DNA of 36,414 nucleotides from Phoronis australis (lineage: Eukaryota; Phoronida; Phoronidae). Below the pieces are notes generated by a model. The model did not search any database. It saw only the letters and a program-made list of their open reading frames with translations, and was not told where the DNA came from. Made by a program: the position numbers and the translations under genes. Shown here piece after piece: positions 1-9,819 of this stretch (within the stretch, counting starts at the first letter, position 1; each line of letters starts with the position of its first letter). The stretch is from positions 8,057 through 44,470 of the forward strand of contig NMRA01001166.1 in assembly GCA_002633005.1 (NCBI GenBank), in the 5' to 3' direction.

Positions 1-534
1 TGGCCAGACGAAATGGTACAGAAAGTGAGGAGAAGTATTCTAGCCCCCAACCGGCCAACCGAGGGGCTACGCGTTGACTAGCCCCTGTCCTACCAGCCCC
101 GTTGATAACCTTTATACCTCGCCGCCGGGTCTCATCCCCAAAGCAGACGGCGATTGTCACCCGACATCCCACTTATACCCAGGGAAGTGGTGAAATGGCG
201 AGGAATTGGCTTGGGTTTGAGGGATCATTAAAATCGAAAGAAATCGGCCGTTAGAAAAGCCATCTGTGGCTACAAATAATAAATAAGGGAAGTATCGTTT
301 GTCCAGGACAACTAACGACGAACGGGAAGGAGTCTACTAGTTATAAACTTGTCTAATTAGGAAAACTTACGAGTGAATGTACAGATGCTTGAGGCTGGGC
401 CAAGAGGAAGCTGGAGAGAAAGAACAAACAGCGCAACCGTCGGACTTGGTAGGAACTAACCAGCAGTTGGATATGAAGCATGAAGGACTCCATAATGGTA
501 TTTGCCCAAATAATAGGATATATGTCAGAGTGCC
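1..534. other. No gene recognised; left edge
   Basis: No reading frame or splice-bounded exon stands out here. The only structure seen is a small inverted repeat, GGGGCTA (63-69) with TAGCCCC (79-85). The upstream exons of the kringle gene must lie left of the window, since the first kringle exon starts in mid-codon and is preceded by an intron. Confidence 0.5.
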
Positions 535-655
535 ATAAAACCAGGTTTTACTGGACCACTGGTCTAATAGCTAAACCACCTTTATTAGATTCAGATTGTC
601 TTTAAACCTGGTCTAAGTCCAGTTTAAACCAGGTTTAACTGTAAACCACCTTTAT
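535..655. repeat. Short foldback/MITE-like repeat
   Basis: The stretch contains a 14-base direct repeat TAAACCACCTTTAT at 572-585 and 642-655, and an inverted pair TTAAACCTGG (602-611) / CCAGGTTTAA (629-638) around a 17-nt loop. A related AAACCAGGTTTTA lies at 538-550. The mixture of direct and inverted copies of an AAACC(T/A)GG motif is typical of miniature inverted-repeat elements. The termini and any target-site duplication were not resolved. Confidence 0.45.
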
Positions 656-1207
656 GAAATCGGCTGAAGGTGTTGGTCCACAATACGGCCTAAACATTTG
701 AATGAGGATTTATAAATAATGACACTGTTTGAAATAAATTCAAATTTGCTTCTAGGCATAGACTTAGCTTGAAAATGGACAACGTTAGTTTTTTTCCATG
801 TTTACAGCCTTTCTCCACATTTTACACCAGTTGTTTAAAACCTTCATCATATCTTGCATGTCAATTTCATTGTCAGACAGATACTGTTTTACCCAGCATA
901 ATTTCTTTCTATTCTTTACGCTTTATCCAATCGACTTGACGGCCTTATTTTATCGTTCCTGAACACCCAATCTCAATTACAACTTCTCGGTGAATCTTAA
1001 ATGGTGGAGCATCACTAGGCTACAGATCGTGACAAGTGCGCATTTTCACTGAACGTTACGCCTACAGATTTAGTAAGGATATTACTTTAGCTACCTATTT
1101 CTTTTTCTTAACACCTCTTGATACCTTAATATCTGTTGAACTCATTCGCAGCTAGGTCGTTAATTGCTTAATTTTATTATAACTAATTACAAATATTGTA
1201 ATTACAG

Positions 1208-1444
1208 ACGGCCATGATTGTAAGTTTCTTACATCCGGTGACTATTACGACGGAATCAAGTCAATCACAGTGTCGGGAAGGACCTGTCAGAGATGGGATG
1301 CACAGACTCCTCATACACATGTTAGCACTAATTTGGTTTTGCAAGAAAACTACTGCAGGAATCCAGACAATTCCGCGGTGCCTTGGTGCTATACAACAGA
1401 CCCGTTAGTGAGATGGGAATATTGCACAGTACCATTTTGTTCAG
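1208..1444 (+). CDS. Kringle domain exon 1 of a secreted modular protein
   Basis: This internal exon encodes one complete kringle, a disulfide-bonded extracellular binding module. The acceptor AG is at 1206-1207. The exon starts with the last two bases of a codon and ends with one base (TCA G), so both flanking introns are phase 1, the usual arrangement for kringle exons. All six cysteines are present in order: HDC, RTCQRW, NYCRNP, PWCYTTDP, WEYC and PFC. The Trp-Cys-Tyr and PHTH signatures are also intact. Of the Asp-x-Asp pair that binds lysine in plasminogen kringles, only the first Asp remains (NPDNS), so lysine binding is doubtful. The predicted donor is CAG|GCAAGT, a GC donor in the position where the second kringle exon has CAG|GTATGC. 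The exon is 237 nt, identical in length to its partner at 6894-7130. ORFs that read on past 1444 run into intron. Confidence 0.9.
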
Positions 1445-3123
1445 GCAAGTACACAATAAAACGTAGGAAGAGACACAATACCGACTTGCCCAACTTAAAA
1501 GAATGATCCTTGATGGTGTGAAACTAGCAACTACAGTTACGTCTATCATCAACATTGAATTTGAAACTATACGAGAAACTCCGATCACAGGAGATTTTTT
1601 GCAATTAGAAGTTCTCATTGCTAAGAAATTGAAATTGCATCGGACTGCCTTGAGCAGCGCCTAAAACTGTTGTTCGGACTTGAAGCCGAGTCTAGAGAAA
1701 ATGGGAACTATGAAGTTTAGTGACATCTCTAAGCAAAATAAATGCCATGAAATATTCTATACCATCACCATCAAATGTAACTATCCATAGGGTTGAACAC
1801 TGTTTTACAATTTTCTCTGTGTTGTTAAAATGATACAATAAAGAGGATTCTTCTATGCAAGGACTCCTGTCTTTAGGGTTGTAATATAACTCATATTGAA
1901 TCGTTCATTAAACCCAATCACGAATGCTTGTCATGTTTCAATTTACTTAAACAGAAGTATCTGAACATCACAAAACTGAGAAATGTATTTCCAACAAAAT
2001 GCCTATTTCAAGTCTCGAAGGTTGATGGACCTCTATTGTTCTTCAGTTCCCAGAAAATTGAAAATATTTTATAGTGGTATATACTTTTGAGTGACTGATA
2101 ATATGAATTCATTGTTACCAGTTCAATTTTACTGCTTTTTATCCCATGCGCGTTGAATCTGTCGATGGAAATACGGCCATGTAATAAAGTTTTCCGTATT
2201 CACCTCCCGCACTACTTCAACAGCGACCTCTGGCATGTAAAGTTCAAAAGGTAGGAAAATGTCGACTCGACGTCTTTAGCCGGTTCGATCATCACACTTT
2301 ACGAATATAGTTTAAAGTAATACAGTTGCAGCAGTGTTACTAACATTCGACATGCAACCAGACCCTAAACGTAAAATCTAGAACAAAACTGTTATTTATA
2401 AAACACTTATGTCTCAGTTTTCAATTGCTAAATATTACATGTATATCGTCTGCAACTCAGGCGCTGATTCCTAGAAAATTAAAATATAAAATATACTATT
2501 TCCAGGAGATGTTACAAGTTCACTGCACAGTTGTCGTTGTTTTCATCTTTGCTACCTCTTTTCAAGAAATAAATCGTTACTTTTAAAACTGTTTCTTTAA
2601 CAAGAGAAAACTTACAACCTAACGCGCAAGTACATACATATATTATGGGATCCGTCATGTGTGAAGTGTTTGAAAAATCTGCCGAAAAATGTAAGAAAAT
2701 TAGGAATTGGAAGAGCATGGGATGAGTACAATTCGGTCTCGGTCGATACGCGGAATAATGTCTCGTGGGATATTACTTCATGAACGCCACTACCGGTACG
2801 TTTTCTGTATTTATGTTTTCCTTGTGTATGATGGAATAAATATAAAAAAAGGTGTGGCGGGAAAGAATATGTTTAAAGATTCAAAGAACCATTACTTCAC
2901 AGAAAAAACGAGAGCAACGTGGTGCGTTGAAAGGCGTCCACGACTTCAAGCAAGCGGTGTGCTACAGTGTTGCTTTTTAATATCATAAATATGGCCATTA
3001 CATGATGCACGTGACGGCAAACCCGTCGGAAATAGGTAAAGTGTCATACATGTAGTATCTTTAATAAAAAGTTATTTTTCAAAAGTCTTGAAATTCGCCA
3101 GGAAATCCAAAGATGCAAAAAAG

Positions 3124-3396
3124 TGCCAGTAGGAGGCAGAGCGGAAGTCCAATCCGTCGTTCTCCTGCCAAGTTATTAAAAAAAACTTTCCAAAATTGTG
3201 AGCTTTCTGGATGCAAAAATAATGTCACTGGGGGACCGCAGCAGTTGGACCCATCTGAAAATTCACGCTAGTCGTGCTTCATTTCGGTAGAATCATATCT
3301 GCCAATTTTCATAAAGGTCCTGTAAAAGGTTCGGCAGATGCAGAACCAGACGGCAACACAGACTAAAAAGTAATTAACATGGCCACTAGGTGGCGG
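3124..3396 (+). repeat. Dispersed repeat units with CTCF-like boundary motif
   Basis: Two boundary motifs are present: CCAGTAGGAGGCAG (3126-3139) and CCACTAGGTGGCGG (3383-3396). Between them is the family's other recognisable stretch, ATATCTGCCAATTTTCATAA (3296-3315), followed by a 'GGTCCT' box. The same order of blocks recurs at 3700-3828, 4925-5060, 5195-5270 and 6263-6440. The second boundary motif matches the vertebrate CTCF core consensus exactly; whether any factor binds it here is unknown. Confidence 0.6.
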
Positions 3397-3699
3397 AGAA
3401 TACGTTGTACGCGGCCCACATTGGAAAGATGCTGTCATCTTCATAGTAGAAAATTGCGTGACAAGATTCAAGAAAAAGTGTCGACATACAGGCAACAACA
3501 TTGCTAATTGGGCCTAAGCGGTAGTCAGAGACGTCCAAAATGTCACGGGCAGCCATTGTAACATCTACTGTATGTAAAAACACCTGCAAGTGTTCACAAG
3601 CATCACGCAACGGGAATCAGGAGCTGCAGCCATGGCCGCAAAAAATACAAAATCAGCCTTAGGAGACGTCAAAGGTGTCAAACTCGTGCAAAAATCAAC

Positions 3700-3828
3700 G
3701 TCAGCCGTGACCTTCTCATCAGGGTCAAAACTGCTACTATTCATTACGATCCTTTGAGCAGACTGGAGGATAAAGCGAGGGGCTTAAAAAAGCAAACCCG
3801 AAATAATTAACATGGCTACTAGGCGGCG
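3700..3828 (+). repeat. Dispersed repeat unit, diverged
   Basis: Blocks TTCTCATCAGG, a degenerate 'CTGCTA..TTCATTACGATCCTTTGAGCAG' region and AATAATTAACATGG precede a boundary motif CTACTAGGCGGCG at 3816-3828. The order matches the unit ending at 3396. This copy is more diverged in the boundary motif. Confidence 0.5.
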
Positions 3829-4924
3829 CAAAATACGTCCCAAAATAGAAAAGTATACATGTAGTTATCGCCTTAATCTATTATATAAAATGCATCGCTC
3901 GCACAAAATCCGTCTCCCCTGCTCAACTATAGACCTTTAATGCGCCCGTTTCGGCACCGCCTTGGTCCCAGGTAGTGCACCTGCCTCCTATTTAGAGGCG
4001 TTCTAGTTTTTATGGTGGTAAAATTGTTACGCGCTCTTTTTGGTCGACTTTTGGCACCATTGCGTCGCCTATTGGCCCATTTTCCCGTACTTGTCATAAC
4101 AATCGGAACAGGTTTCATTTCATTACAAATTTTTGGTATTTTGAAAGCAGAAAACTCAATTTCAAAATAAACACTCGAGAGATATCGCAAAGTTTTAGAA
4201 AATGGCGCATACGTGGGCGTGTCACGAGTATGTCCTGTTTTTAAAACGACGACAAATATTTCTTTGCTACAAAAGACGGATAATTACGCAAAAATCACGA
4301 TTATTAGATTGTCTTTTTTTAATTCTATAAACGGTTGTAACAGGCAATGTGAGTGTCGGTTGATTCCAAGATTCTGCATGCACTCCTGCCGGTCGTTCTA
4401 TATATACGTTTCGCAACGAACTGACGAGCTGAGCACCCGGGTTGTGTGAAATTTCGGTTTCTAACGGAACTTAGCACACGCCTACCTAGCTGTATGTTGA
4501 CGACAGTCTTCATACAGCTAGCTGGCTTTCTAACTCAGTATATACATGTAAATAATTGATGCGAGTTTTTTAAATACAGTTATATACCTTGTGTACTATA
4601 CACTATTTTTAAATACTTACTTAGTTTTCATTTAAATAATACATGTATCTGATTGCCATACTTTGTGTTACAGCAGGGTCAAATGTTCTGTACAGAAATG
4701 TGCACTGTTAGGGAAAGAATCCCGTAGCTGCACACCATACATGTACTTACTGAAATCTGACAGTGACAGAAATTCTGATTGAGGCTTTGAACACTGTCTC
4801 TTCAAGAAGTATTCTTGTCTCTTGCGATGAACACTAATGTTCACTTGAAGGTGTAGCTATTTCCTCTTGGCATTTCCCACTAGCTGCTACCCAAGCGAAA
4901 GCAAGAGAACGGCTAGTAGAAACA

Positions 4925-5090
4925 TCTTTGCCAAACTTCAGAAAAAATCCATCAAAGATAATACAAGCGTAGAAAAATAAAACTACATGTACCACAAGGG
5001 AGCACAACTGTAGTCGGATTGATTTGAAACTTGTTGTCATACAGTATGCTACCATCTCCATTGGAACATATCTGCCAAGACGATCTTACA
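4925..5090 (+). repeat. Dispersed repeat unit
   Basis: The unit reads ATCTTTGCCAAACTTCAG, then AAATCCATCAAAGATA, then the boundary motif CCACAAGGGAGCAC (4992-5005). It continues with a GTCGGATTGATTTGAAAC block that is also found after the motif at 6341, and then GAACATATCTGCCAAGACGA (5064-5083). Same family as the 3124-3396 and 6263-6440 copies. Confidence 0.5.
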
Positions 5091-5194
5091 ATAAGTTAAG
5101 GCGATACAGCCGCGGACTCAAATAAACAAAAAAATGTCACTCGCTTTCGCCAGAGTTGTCGAAGCCGTTCGAAAATAAGTATCAGCCGGGGTCT

Positions 5195-5270
5195 TCTCAT
5201 CAGGAACACATCTGCTAATTTTCATAATGTTCCTTTGAGTGGTACGGTGGACAGAAAAGCGGACTTCAAA
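5195..5270 (+). repeat. Partial dispersed repeat unit
   Basis: Carries the TTCTCATCAGGAACACATCT, GCTAATTTTCATAATG and TTCCTTTGAGTGG blocks of the family, but ends before a boundary motif. It closely resembles the first half of the unit at 3700-3828. Confidence 0.45.
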
Positions 5271-5487
5271 AACGTATTAAATGTTCATGTCGTGCATCAT
5301 TATTGTCATTGGTTCTTATCACGCTGTTTATTTTTTTTATAGGTAGCAGTACATCTGTTGCCGCTGTGATTTGGTTTCCTTTAGTAACGCGGTTCATTCC
5401 AGTGGTTACAATAACATTTGCATAGTCGAATAGTACATGTAGCTTGACCGGCCGGCTATTACTACATGTACTTATTAGCCTCTGTAC

Positions 5488-5515
5488 CACAGGCACCTGA
5501 TCAAAGGTGCCTGTG
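5488..5515. repeat. Perfect 11-bp hairpin
   Basis: CACAGGCACCT (5488-5498) and AGGTGCCTGTG (5505-5515) are exact reverse complements around a 6-nt loop GATCAA. It lies in the kringle intron. It could be a transposon terminus or a chance fold; nothing around it decides. Confidence 0.6.
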
Positions 5516-6262
5516 ATATTACGCGGGTTTTTGGTGACTAGCGTTTCTCGTGTATAGCGGCATTCGTTGACAACATCTGTGACGCGAAGCGTGTTTTCTT
5601 CTGATACTGAAATTTTTAGATTAAGCAGAGACTGTTGGCCAAACTGTTGTTAGTACTGAGTATTATGGCATAGCATGTTGTACTCGTGTGTATCTACTAG
5701 CTAAAGTTTAGAGCGTGTATACATGTACATGTAGTTGTTGTATAACTTATAGTTTCATTCAGCTGCTTGTTTGGCGTATATGTTGTTCGGTGCCCGGTTC
5801 ACAAGATAAATAGTTACGGGTCGCAGTTAGGCAGTTGTTTGTGCATGATAATGATTCCCAGTTGTAGAATAGATAGTACGGGTTCCGGTTAATTGTGTAT
5901 TGTTAGCGAGGTAGTATTTGTTAGGCCTGCAATACAGTCATTGACGCGACTCTTTCTAACGCTCTGAGATTTAGTGCTTGTTAATTAATTACGCTTGATT
6001 GCCGAGTTTTTCTTTATTGCAGATAACCGCTTGCTTGGTTCCACCTTTCAACGCTTGTCCAGACATTTTTTGCATCACCTGTAACACTATCGTTTGCCAA
6101 TGCTGCACCGAATAAAGTGTGTTATACAAAGGGCTTCTCCAGTTATATTTCTAACTTATCCCTGTAGCCAGACCCGGCTACACTTAAAATTAAATTGCCA
6201 CCTGGTGAAACAGGATACGTCATATCCGTTCCGAAAATGAGAGGGAGTGATCATCTTAATAG

Positions 6263-6440
6263 AAACCCCACTTGCTAAATTTCATTAAAATCCATCAAGG
6301 ATATCGAAGGATACAGAGGCAAACATAAAATATAGAATTGCCACTAGGGGGCAGAGTGGTAATCGGATCGGTTCGAAACACGTCATCGTCTCTCTTCAGT
6401 TTCATATAAAAGACATCTGCCAAATCACATTATGATCCTA
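6263..6440 (+). repeat. Dispersed repeat unit, best preserved
   Basis: The order is ACTTGCTAAATTTCATTAAA, ATCCATCAAGGATAT, then the boundary motif CCACTAGGGGGCAG (6341-6354), then AATCGGATCGGTTCGAAAC, then ACATCTGCCAAATCACATTA and TGATCCTA. This copy links the two halves of the unit and gives the clearest order for the family. Confidence 0.6.
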
Positions 6441-6893
6441 CACTCTACAAACTAGAGTAAAAACTCAGACTTTAAGCTTTTAGCCTTAATGCTGAACTCA
6501 TGAAGCGTAAACTTAATCGCATAAGTCATAATGTACTGGAGTCTTGAATAATACACACGTATCTTGAGTGCACTGGAAAGTAGTATGGAAATTCAAAAAT
6601 AATTCGAGTTCCATTTTAAGTACAATAGATTAGTCCCGAACCACGCTCTCTAAAAGACGACGTTTTTGGCACAGAATTACAGTTCATGAAGGACTTCGCC
6701 CGTCGCGCCGTCTCAACCGGCTAAGACATGTACAGTAATTGGTCGGCAACACAGTCGGAACTCGTCATCGAGTGCAAATCTGATGTCCTAGCCAGTTGCT
6801 TCGACGGAACTGACGAAGTCAATCAAGTGCAGATAATAAAGTGAAGAAAACTAACGCCCACTCGTTTTTGATCCGTACATGTGACGTTTGTAG

Positions 6894-7130
6894 GCCACCA
6901 CGATTGCAAGAACGACCCTCAAGGAATTGGTTATAATGGGTCAATTAGTCTAACCATTCCTGGCACACCGTGTCAACGATGGGATGCGCAGTACCCGCAC
7001 ACCCACGTCGCCTTCGAGAGAGTACATGAAAACTTCTGTCGACAAACGGGGATCGGAAATAAAGCTCCTTGGTGCTATACTACGGATCCTGCCCTTAGAT
7101 GGCACTACTGTCAGGTTCCATTATGCTCAG
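6894..7130 (+). CDS. Kringle domain exon 2
   Basis: Second kringle of the same protein. The acceptor is TTTGTAG at 6887-6893, the exon begins with two bases of a split codon and ends TCA G before the canonical donor GTATGC. It is 237 nt and phase 1-1, like the first kringle exon. The six cysteines appear in HDC, TPCQRW, NFCRQT, PWCYTTDP, WHYC and PLC. The segment that carries the anionic lysine-binding Asp pair in plasminogen reads QTGIGNK here, so both acidic residues are missing and this copy should not bind lysine in the classical way. WDAQ-PHTHV and WCYTTDP are shared word for word with the first kringle, which suggests a tandem duplication. An open reading frame continues past 7130, but that part is intron. 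Confidence 0.9.
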
Positions 7131-7923
7131 GTATGCACGGTGCAGTCTTGAAACGAACAATGATGACAAGGAAAGCGTTAATTACACCACTGTGTATACG
7201 TTGTAAGCATTCACGTGAAGCACTGGAATCACGAAATTGTACACATTTGATTCAGAGGATCACGGGTTTCAATTTTTATGGGGTACTCCGGCAGATAATG
7301 CCTACATACATGTACCAAAGAAAAAACATAAAATTACAGCTTTGATCTTGCGCATCACGAACAAAAGTGCATTTAAAGATGAAATGCATTGGAATTTAAA
7401 TGCAGCTGCAACGCAAAGTCAAGGTCATGCTAAGAATTGTACGATCAAACTTGGCTTAATTATGTTGCATATTCAGACGAATTAATGAGGAACGTAATAT
7501 GGCAACATTACACAAACGTTTTAGGTCGTGAAAGTCATACTTTTTTGTCCGATTTTCAAAAATCTAATCACGACAACTTTTCACAAGCTATTCAAATATG
7601 TTATGTTATAAAAGGAAATTTTAAAACTACTGTTATCACCCCCATTGTGTTTATGATGAGTCTGATTATTCAAAGAACGATAACATCATTAGCCTGTACG
7701 CTATAAATAACTACAACAGCATGGTGTCTATGATCAATGCAGGCAGATTTCGAGGTATGCAAACCGGTCGAGTTGCCATATCTCGACCGGTGACTTTGTC
7801 AACGAAGGATTCAATTCATATTTTATCGTCTCTGTGCAGGTGCCATTAGTCTGTCATATTTTACCTCCCTTTGTCTGTACGACTGAAGAATTCACCGTTA
7901 TTATACTTGTCTTTTTGTAATAG
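7131..7923 (+). other. Intron between kringle 2 and the PAN-like exon
   Basis: AT-rich sequence bounded by a GT donor at 7131 and a strong acceptor: a pyrimidine-rich run ending TTTTTGTAATAG at 7923. Several short open frames in it have no recognisable content. A hairpin at 7763-7791 is listed separately. Confidence 0.6.
7763..7791. repeat. Perfect 10-bp hairpin upstream of the PAN-like exon
   Basis: ACCGGTCGAG (7763-7772) and CTCGACCGGT (7782-7791) are exact reverse complements with a 9-nt loop. It lies about 130 bases upstream of the last exon's acceptor. Function unknown. Confidence 0.6.
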
Positions 7924-8240
7924 GAAACTCCAAAACCTTGCAACCGAAAGTCACCAGTACGACAGCGTCGCCATTTGTAGTGACGGACTGCACTGCTCTT
8001 CAGCCACGGCTCATCGTCAACAATGTTTGTTTGAACCCCGCGCAGGTCAGAAAGTACGCTAAAGTTAGGAGTGATTTCATGGTTATAAACAGCACTTTCG
8101 AGAACGTTCGGCCAATAGACTCTAAGTATGCGCGCAACACGGTCGCCTGTTTGCTCAACTGTAAAGCAAGTGAGATGTGCGAAGTTGTCACTTACTCAGA
8201 ATGCACTAACACGTGTACTAGACTTGTTTACATAGTTTAA
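7924..8240 (+). CDS. Terminal PAN/apple-like exon of the kringle gene
   Basis: The exon follows a good acceptor and starts with two bases (GA) that complete a phase-1 codon, so it joins kringle 2 in frame. It stops at TAA 8238-8240. It encodes about 105 residues. A Ser/Thr-rich linker comes first, then a segment with the spacing of a PAN/apple domain: a Phe-Glu strand, then NTVACLLNCKASEMCEVVTY, then a Cys pair NTC. Seven cysteines are present in all. PAN domains mediate protein or carbohydrate binding in secreted proteins, and the pairing with kringles is known from HGF/plasminogen-type proteins. The domain looks short at its C-terminus, so the protein may end here or the stop may be allelic or degenerate. 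No AATAAA was recognised close downstream, where a LINE relic begins almost at once. Confidence 0.7.
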
Positions 8241-8350
8241 AGCCAAATATTTCGGTAGCTCAAAGATACCTTCTACGTGAAACTTTTTGAACACTGGGGT
8301 GTTCCACAGGGCTCTATACCGGATCCTTAATTATTCATCATTTATATGAA

Positions 8351-8511
8351 TGCAGTGGGGGACTTAAGTGGGACCAAAAGACCCATGCCCCTCCCCTAAA
8401 ATTCTCCCAGATTTCATTTGGCAGTTCGGGGATGCGAATGTTTGACGTGAAAAATCCTGGCTAATACTCTGAATTGCCCCCCCAACTCAAAATCCTGGAT
8501 CCGCACCTGGA
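8351..8511. repeat. Small element inserted inside the LINE
   Basis: The distance between GVPQGSI and YADDT is more than 100 bases longer than the family norm. The extra DNA ends in ATCCTGGATCCGCACCTG, and the same terminus occurs inverted at 21477-21515 (CCAGGGTCGGATCCAGGATT). The left end begins CAGTGGGGGA, loosely mirroring the right end. Ends of the form CAG..GGATCC are common in hAT-type MITEs. A clean target-site duplication was not found, so the left boundary is approximate. Confidence 0.45.
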
Positions 8512-9149
8512 TAAATTTTGTAAAATGCACGAGTTTCTTTGACTGCATAATTTATGCTGACGATACTACTATTATTAATGGTATTCACAGCACATTGTTT
8601 GTTCATGAGTCACATACATGTATGTTTTGTGAGGAACTGGAGAAAATTCAGTCTTGGTTAAATGTAAAAGACAACTAAATGCAATTAAAACAAAATTCAT
8701 GTTTTCCCCCAAATGTATTGATATTTTTAATTTTAAAAAATTGAAAAGGTTAGTTCATTCAATTTACTCGATGTTACCATCGAAGACAACCTGTTAGGGA
8801 CTCCACATGCACTAACAATGTGTTCAGAAAAATAAGCTGACTCTGTGGTGTTCTTAATATCATTAAATATTTCCTGCCCTTTGAATCCTGGAAAACTTTA
8901 TACAGTGGTCTTGCCCCTCCTCATTTTGATTGTGGTATTCTGCTATGGGAATGTGAACATCATACAGTAGAGTATACAAATTACAGAAAGAGCTATTCAA
9001 GTTGTTTTAACCTCTGACGTCACTGGTTAATTTCAACTCCTCCGTCTGCCGTCAGGTGTCAGATAAAAGAGCTATACATGTACGTGCTGTTATCGAGTGG
9101 AACTACTCGTTCTAAATTGATACAAACTAAGTTGTTTTTTTAGATGGCA

Positions 9150-9310
9150 TTCTCCTTTAATAACGTTAAACATTTCTTGCCCTTTGAAACTTTGAAAAGT
9201 TGATACAATGGCTTTGTCCCTCCTCATTTTAATTGTGGCATTTTGCTATGGGTTGTGAAAATCATAGAATATTCTAATTACAGAAAGATGGTATTCGTAT
9301 TATTACTTCT
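9150..9310 (+). repeat. Tandem duplicate of the LINE thumb segment
   Basis: Closely matches 8855-9000. Shared words include TTCTTGCCCTTTGAAAC-like and CCTCCTCATTTT.ATTGTGG, then TTCTGCTATGGG-like and ATTCTAATTACAGAAAG-like stretches. The two copies are offset by about 295 bases, and the second starts in mid-motif. This indicates a local duplication after the LINE inserted, or two overlapping insertions. Confidence 0.65.
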
Positions 9311-9574
9311 AGTTGTTTTAAACAGTACACACCATGGATTTTTGCACATTTCGAATTACCGGTGGCCACAGACTAAATGTATGACGTAAAATTTAGCCAA
9401 ATCCATGATTATTTTGTGTCATTAGCTCGAAATTTTGATTTCTCTTTCAATTTTGCCAATTTTCATATTTCCCGCCATGTGACATCATTGGTTGAACACA
9501 AAGAGATCAACGACTAGCATTGAACAACGGCGGTGAATAGGGAATTTGAAAGCGACAATGATTAGGAGCAAGAA

Positions 9575-9817
9575 ATGAACAAATACTATAAAGAAACGTA
9601 CGAGAATGGTGGCCAGGATGACGAAATGGGGTTGCACGAAAGCGAGAACGAGTTTGATATGTTTTCAGCTGCGTACTTTTCTACTTTGAGGTCTTACGAA
9701 ATGGATTCTCCCGCGAGAGAAGCGGCCTCGGGCTCGGCCAGTCAAATGGATCCTCCCAGTTGCTTTGTATTTCATGCGCGCACCCAGCCTTCAATATGGG
9801 GGGGCTCGAATTCCTGA
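9575..9817 (+). CDS. Unrecognised ORF, possible first exon or retroelement ORF1 start
   Basis: An 80-codon frame begins with ATG in a fair context (AGAAATGAA). It has a hydrophilic acidic start (KETYENGGQDDEMG) and Ala/Ser-rich middle, no transmembrane segment and no motif that I recognise. The upstream 90 bases contain GTGACATCATTGG, which would suit a promoter. The last 20 residues look non-coding and the frame may leave through an unseen donor. It sits between LINE debris and the Helentron-like array, so transposon origin is possible. Confidence 0.3.
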   Translation: MNKYYKETYENGGQDDEMGLHESENEFDMFSAAYFSTLRSYEMDSPAREAASGSASQMDPPSCFVFHARTQPSIWGGSNS

Positions 9818-9819
9818 CT

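Larger units (their letters stand above)
1445..6893 (+). other. Intron between the two kringle exons
   Basis: About 5.4 kb between two phase-compatible kringle exons. I found no further exon with good splice sites in the kringle frame. The content is AT-rich sequence, several copies of a degenerate dispersed repeat (listed separately) and a strong hairpin at 5488-5515. An additional unrecognised exon cannot be excluded, because domain-less linkers are hard to see by eye. Confidence 0.6.
8260..9310 (+). pseudogene. Decayed non-LTR retrotransposon reverse transcriptase
   Basis: Reverse transcriptase motifs survive in broken frames. GVPQGSI is at 8296-8316, followed by a stop and LFIIYMNA. The catalytic box YADDT is at 8553-8567. 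Next comes EELEKIQSWLN (8632-8664), the usual block after the catalytic box. A thumb-like block, FESWKTLYSGL then PPHFDCGILLWE, lies around 8880-8955. The order and spacing fit a jockey/CR1-type LINE. Stops and frameshifts interrupt every block, so it is dead. The thumb-like block occurs twice (8855-9000 and 9150-9300), and extra sequence separates the first two motifs. Confidence 0.8.

Noticed and set aside
1214-1408. ORF in a shifted frame over the first kringle
   Set aside because: The kringle frame explains the cysteine pattern and splice phases; this is an overlapping shadow.
6361-6375. GGTTCGAAA considered as a tRNA B box
   Set aside because: No A box, no cloverleaf, and the same stretch recurs as part of the dispersed repeat.
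7131-7345. Continuation of the second kringle ORF past 7130
   Set aside because: A clean donor GTATGC follows the last kringle Cys at the same place as in the first kringle, and the residues beyond are random-looking.
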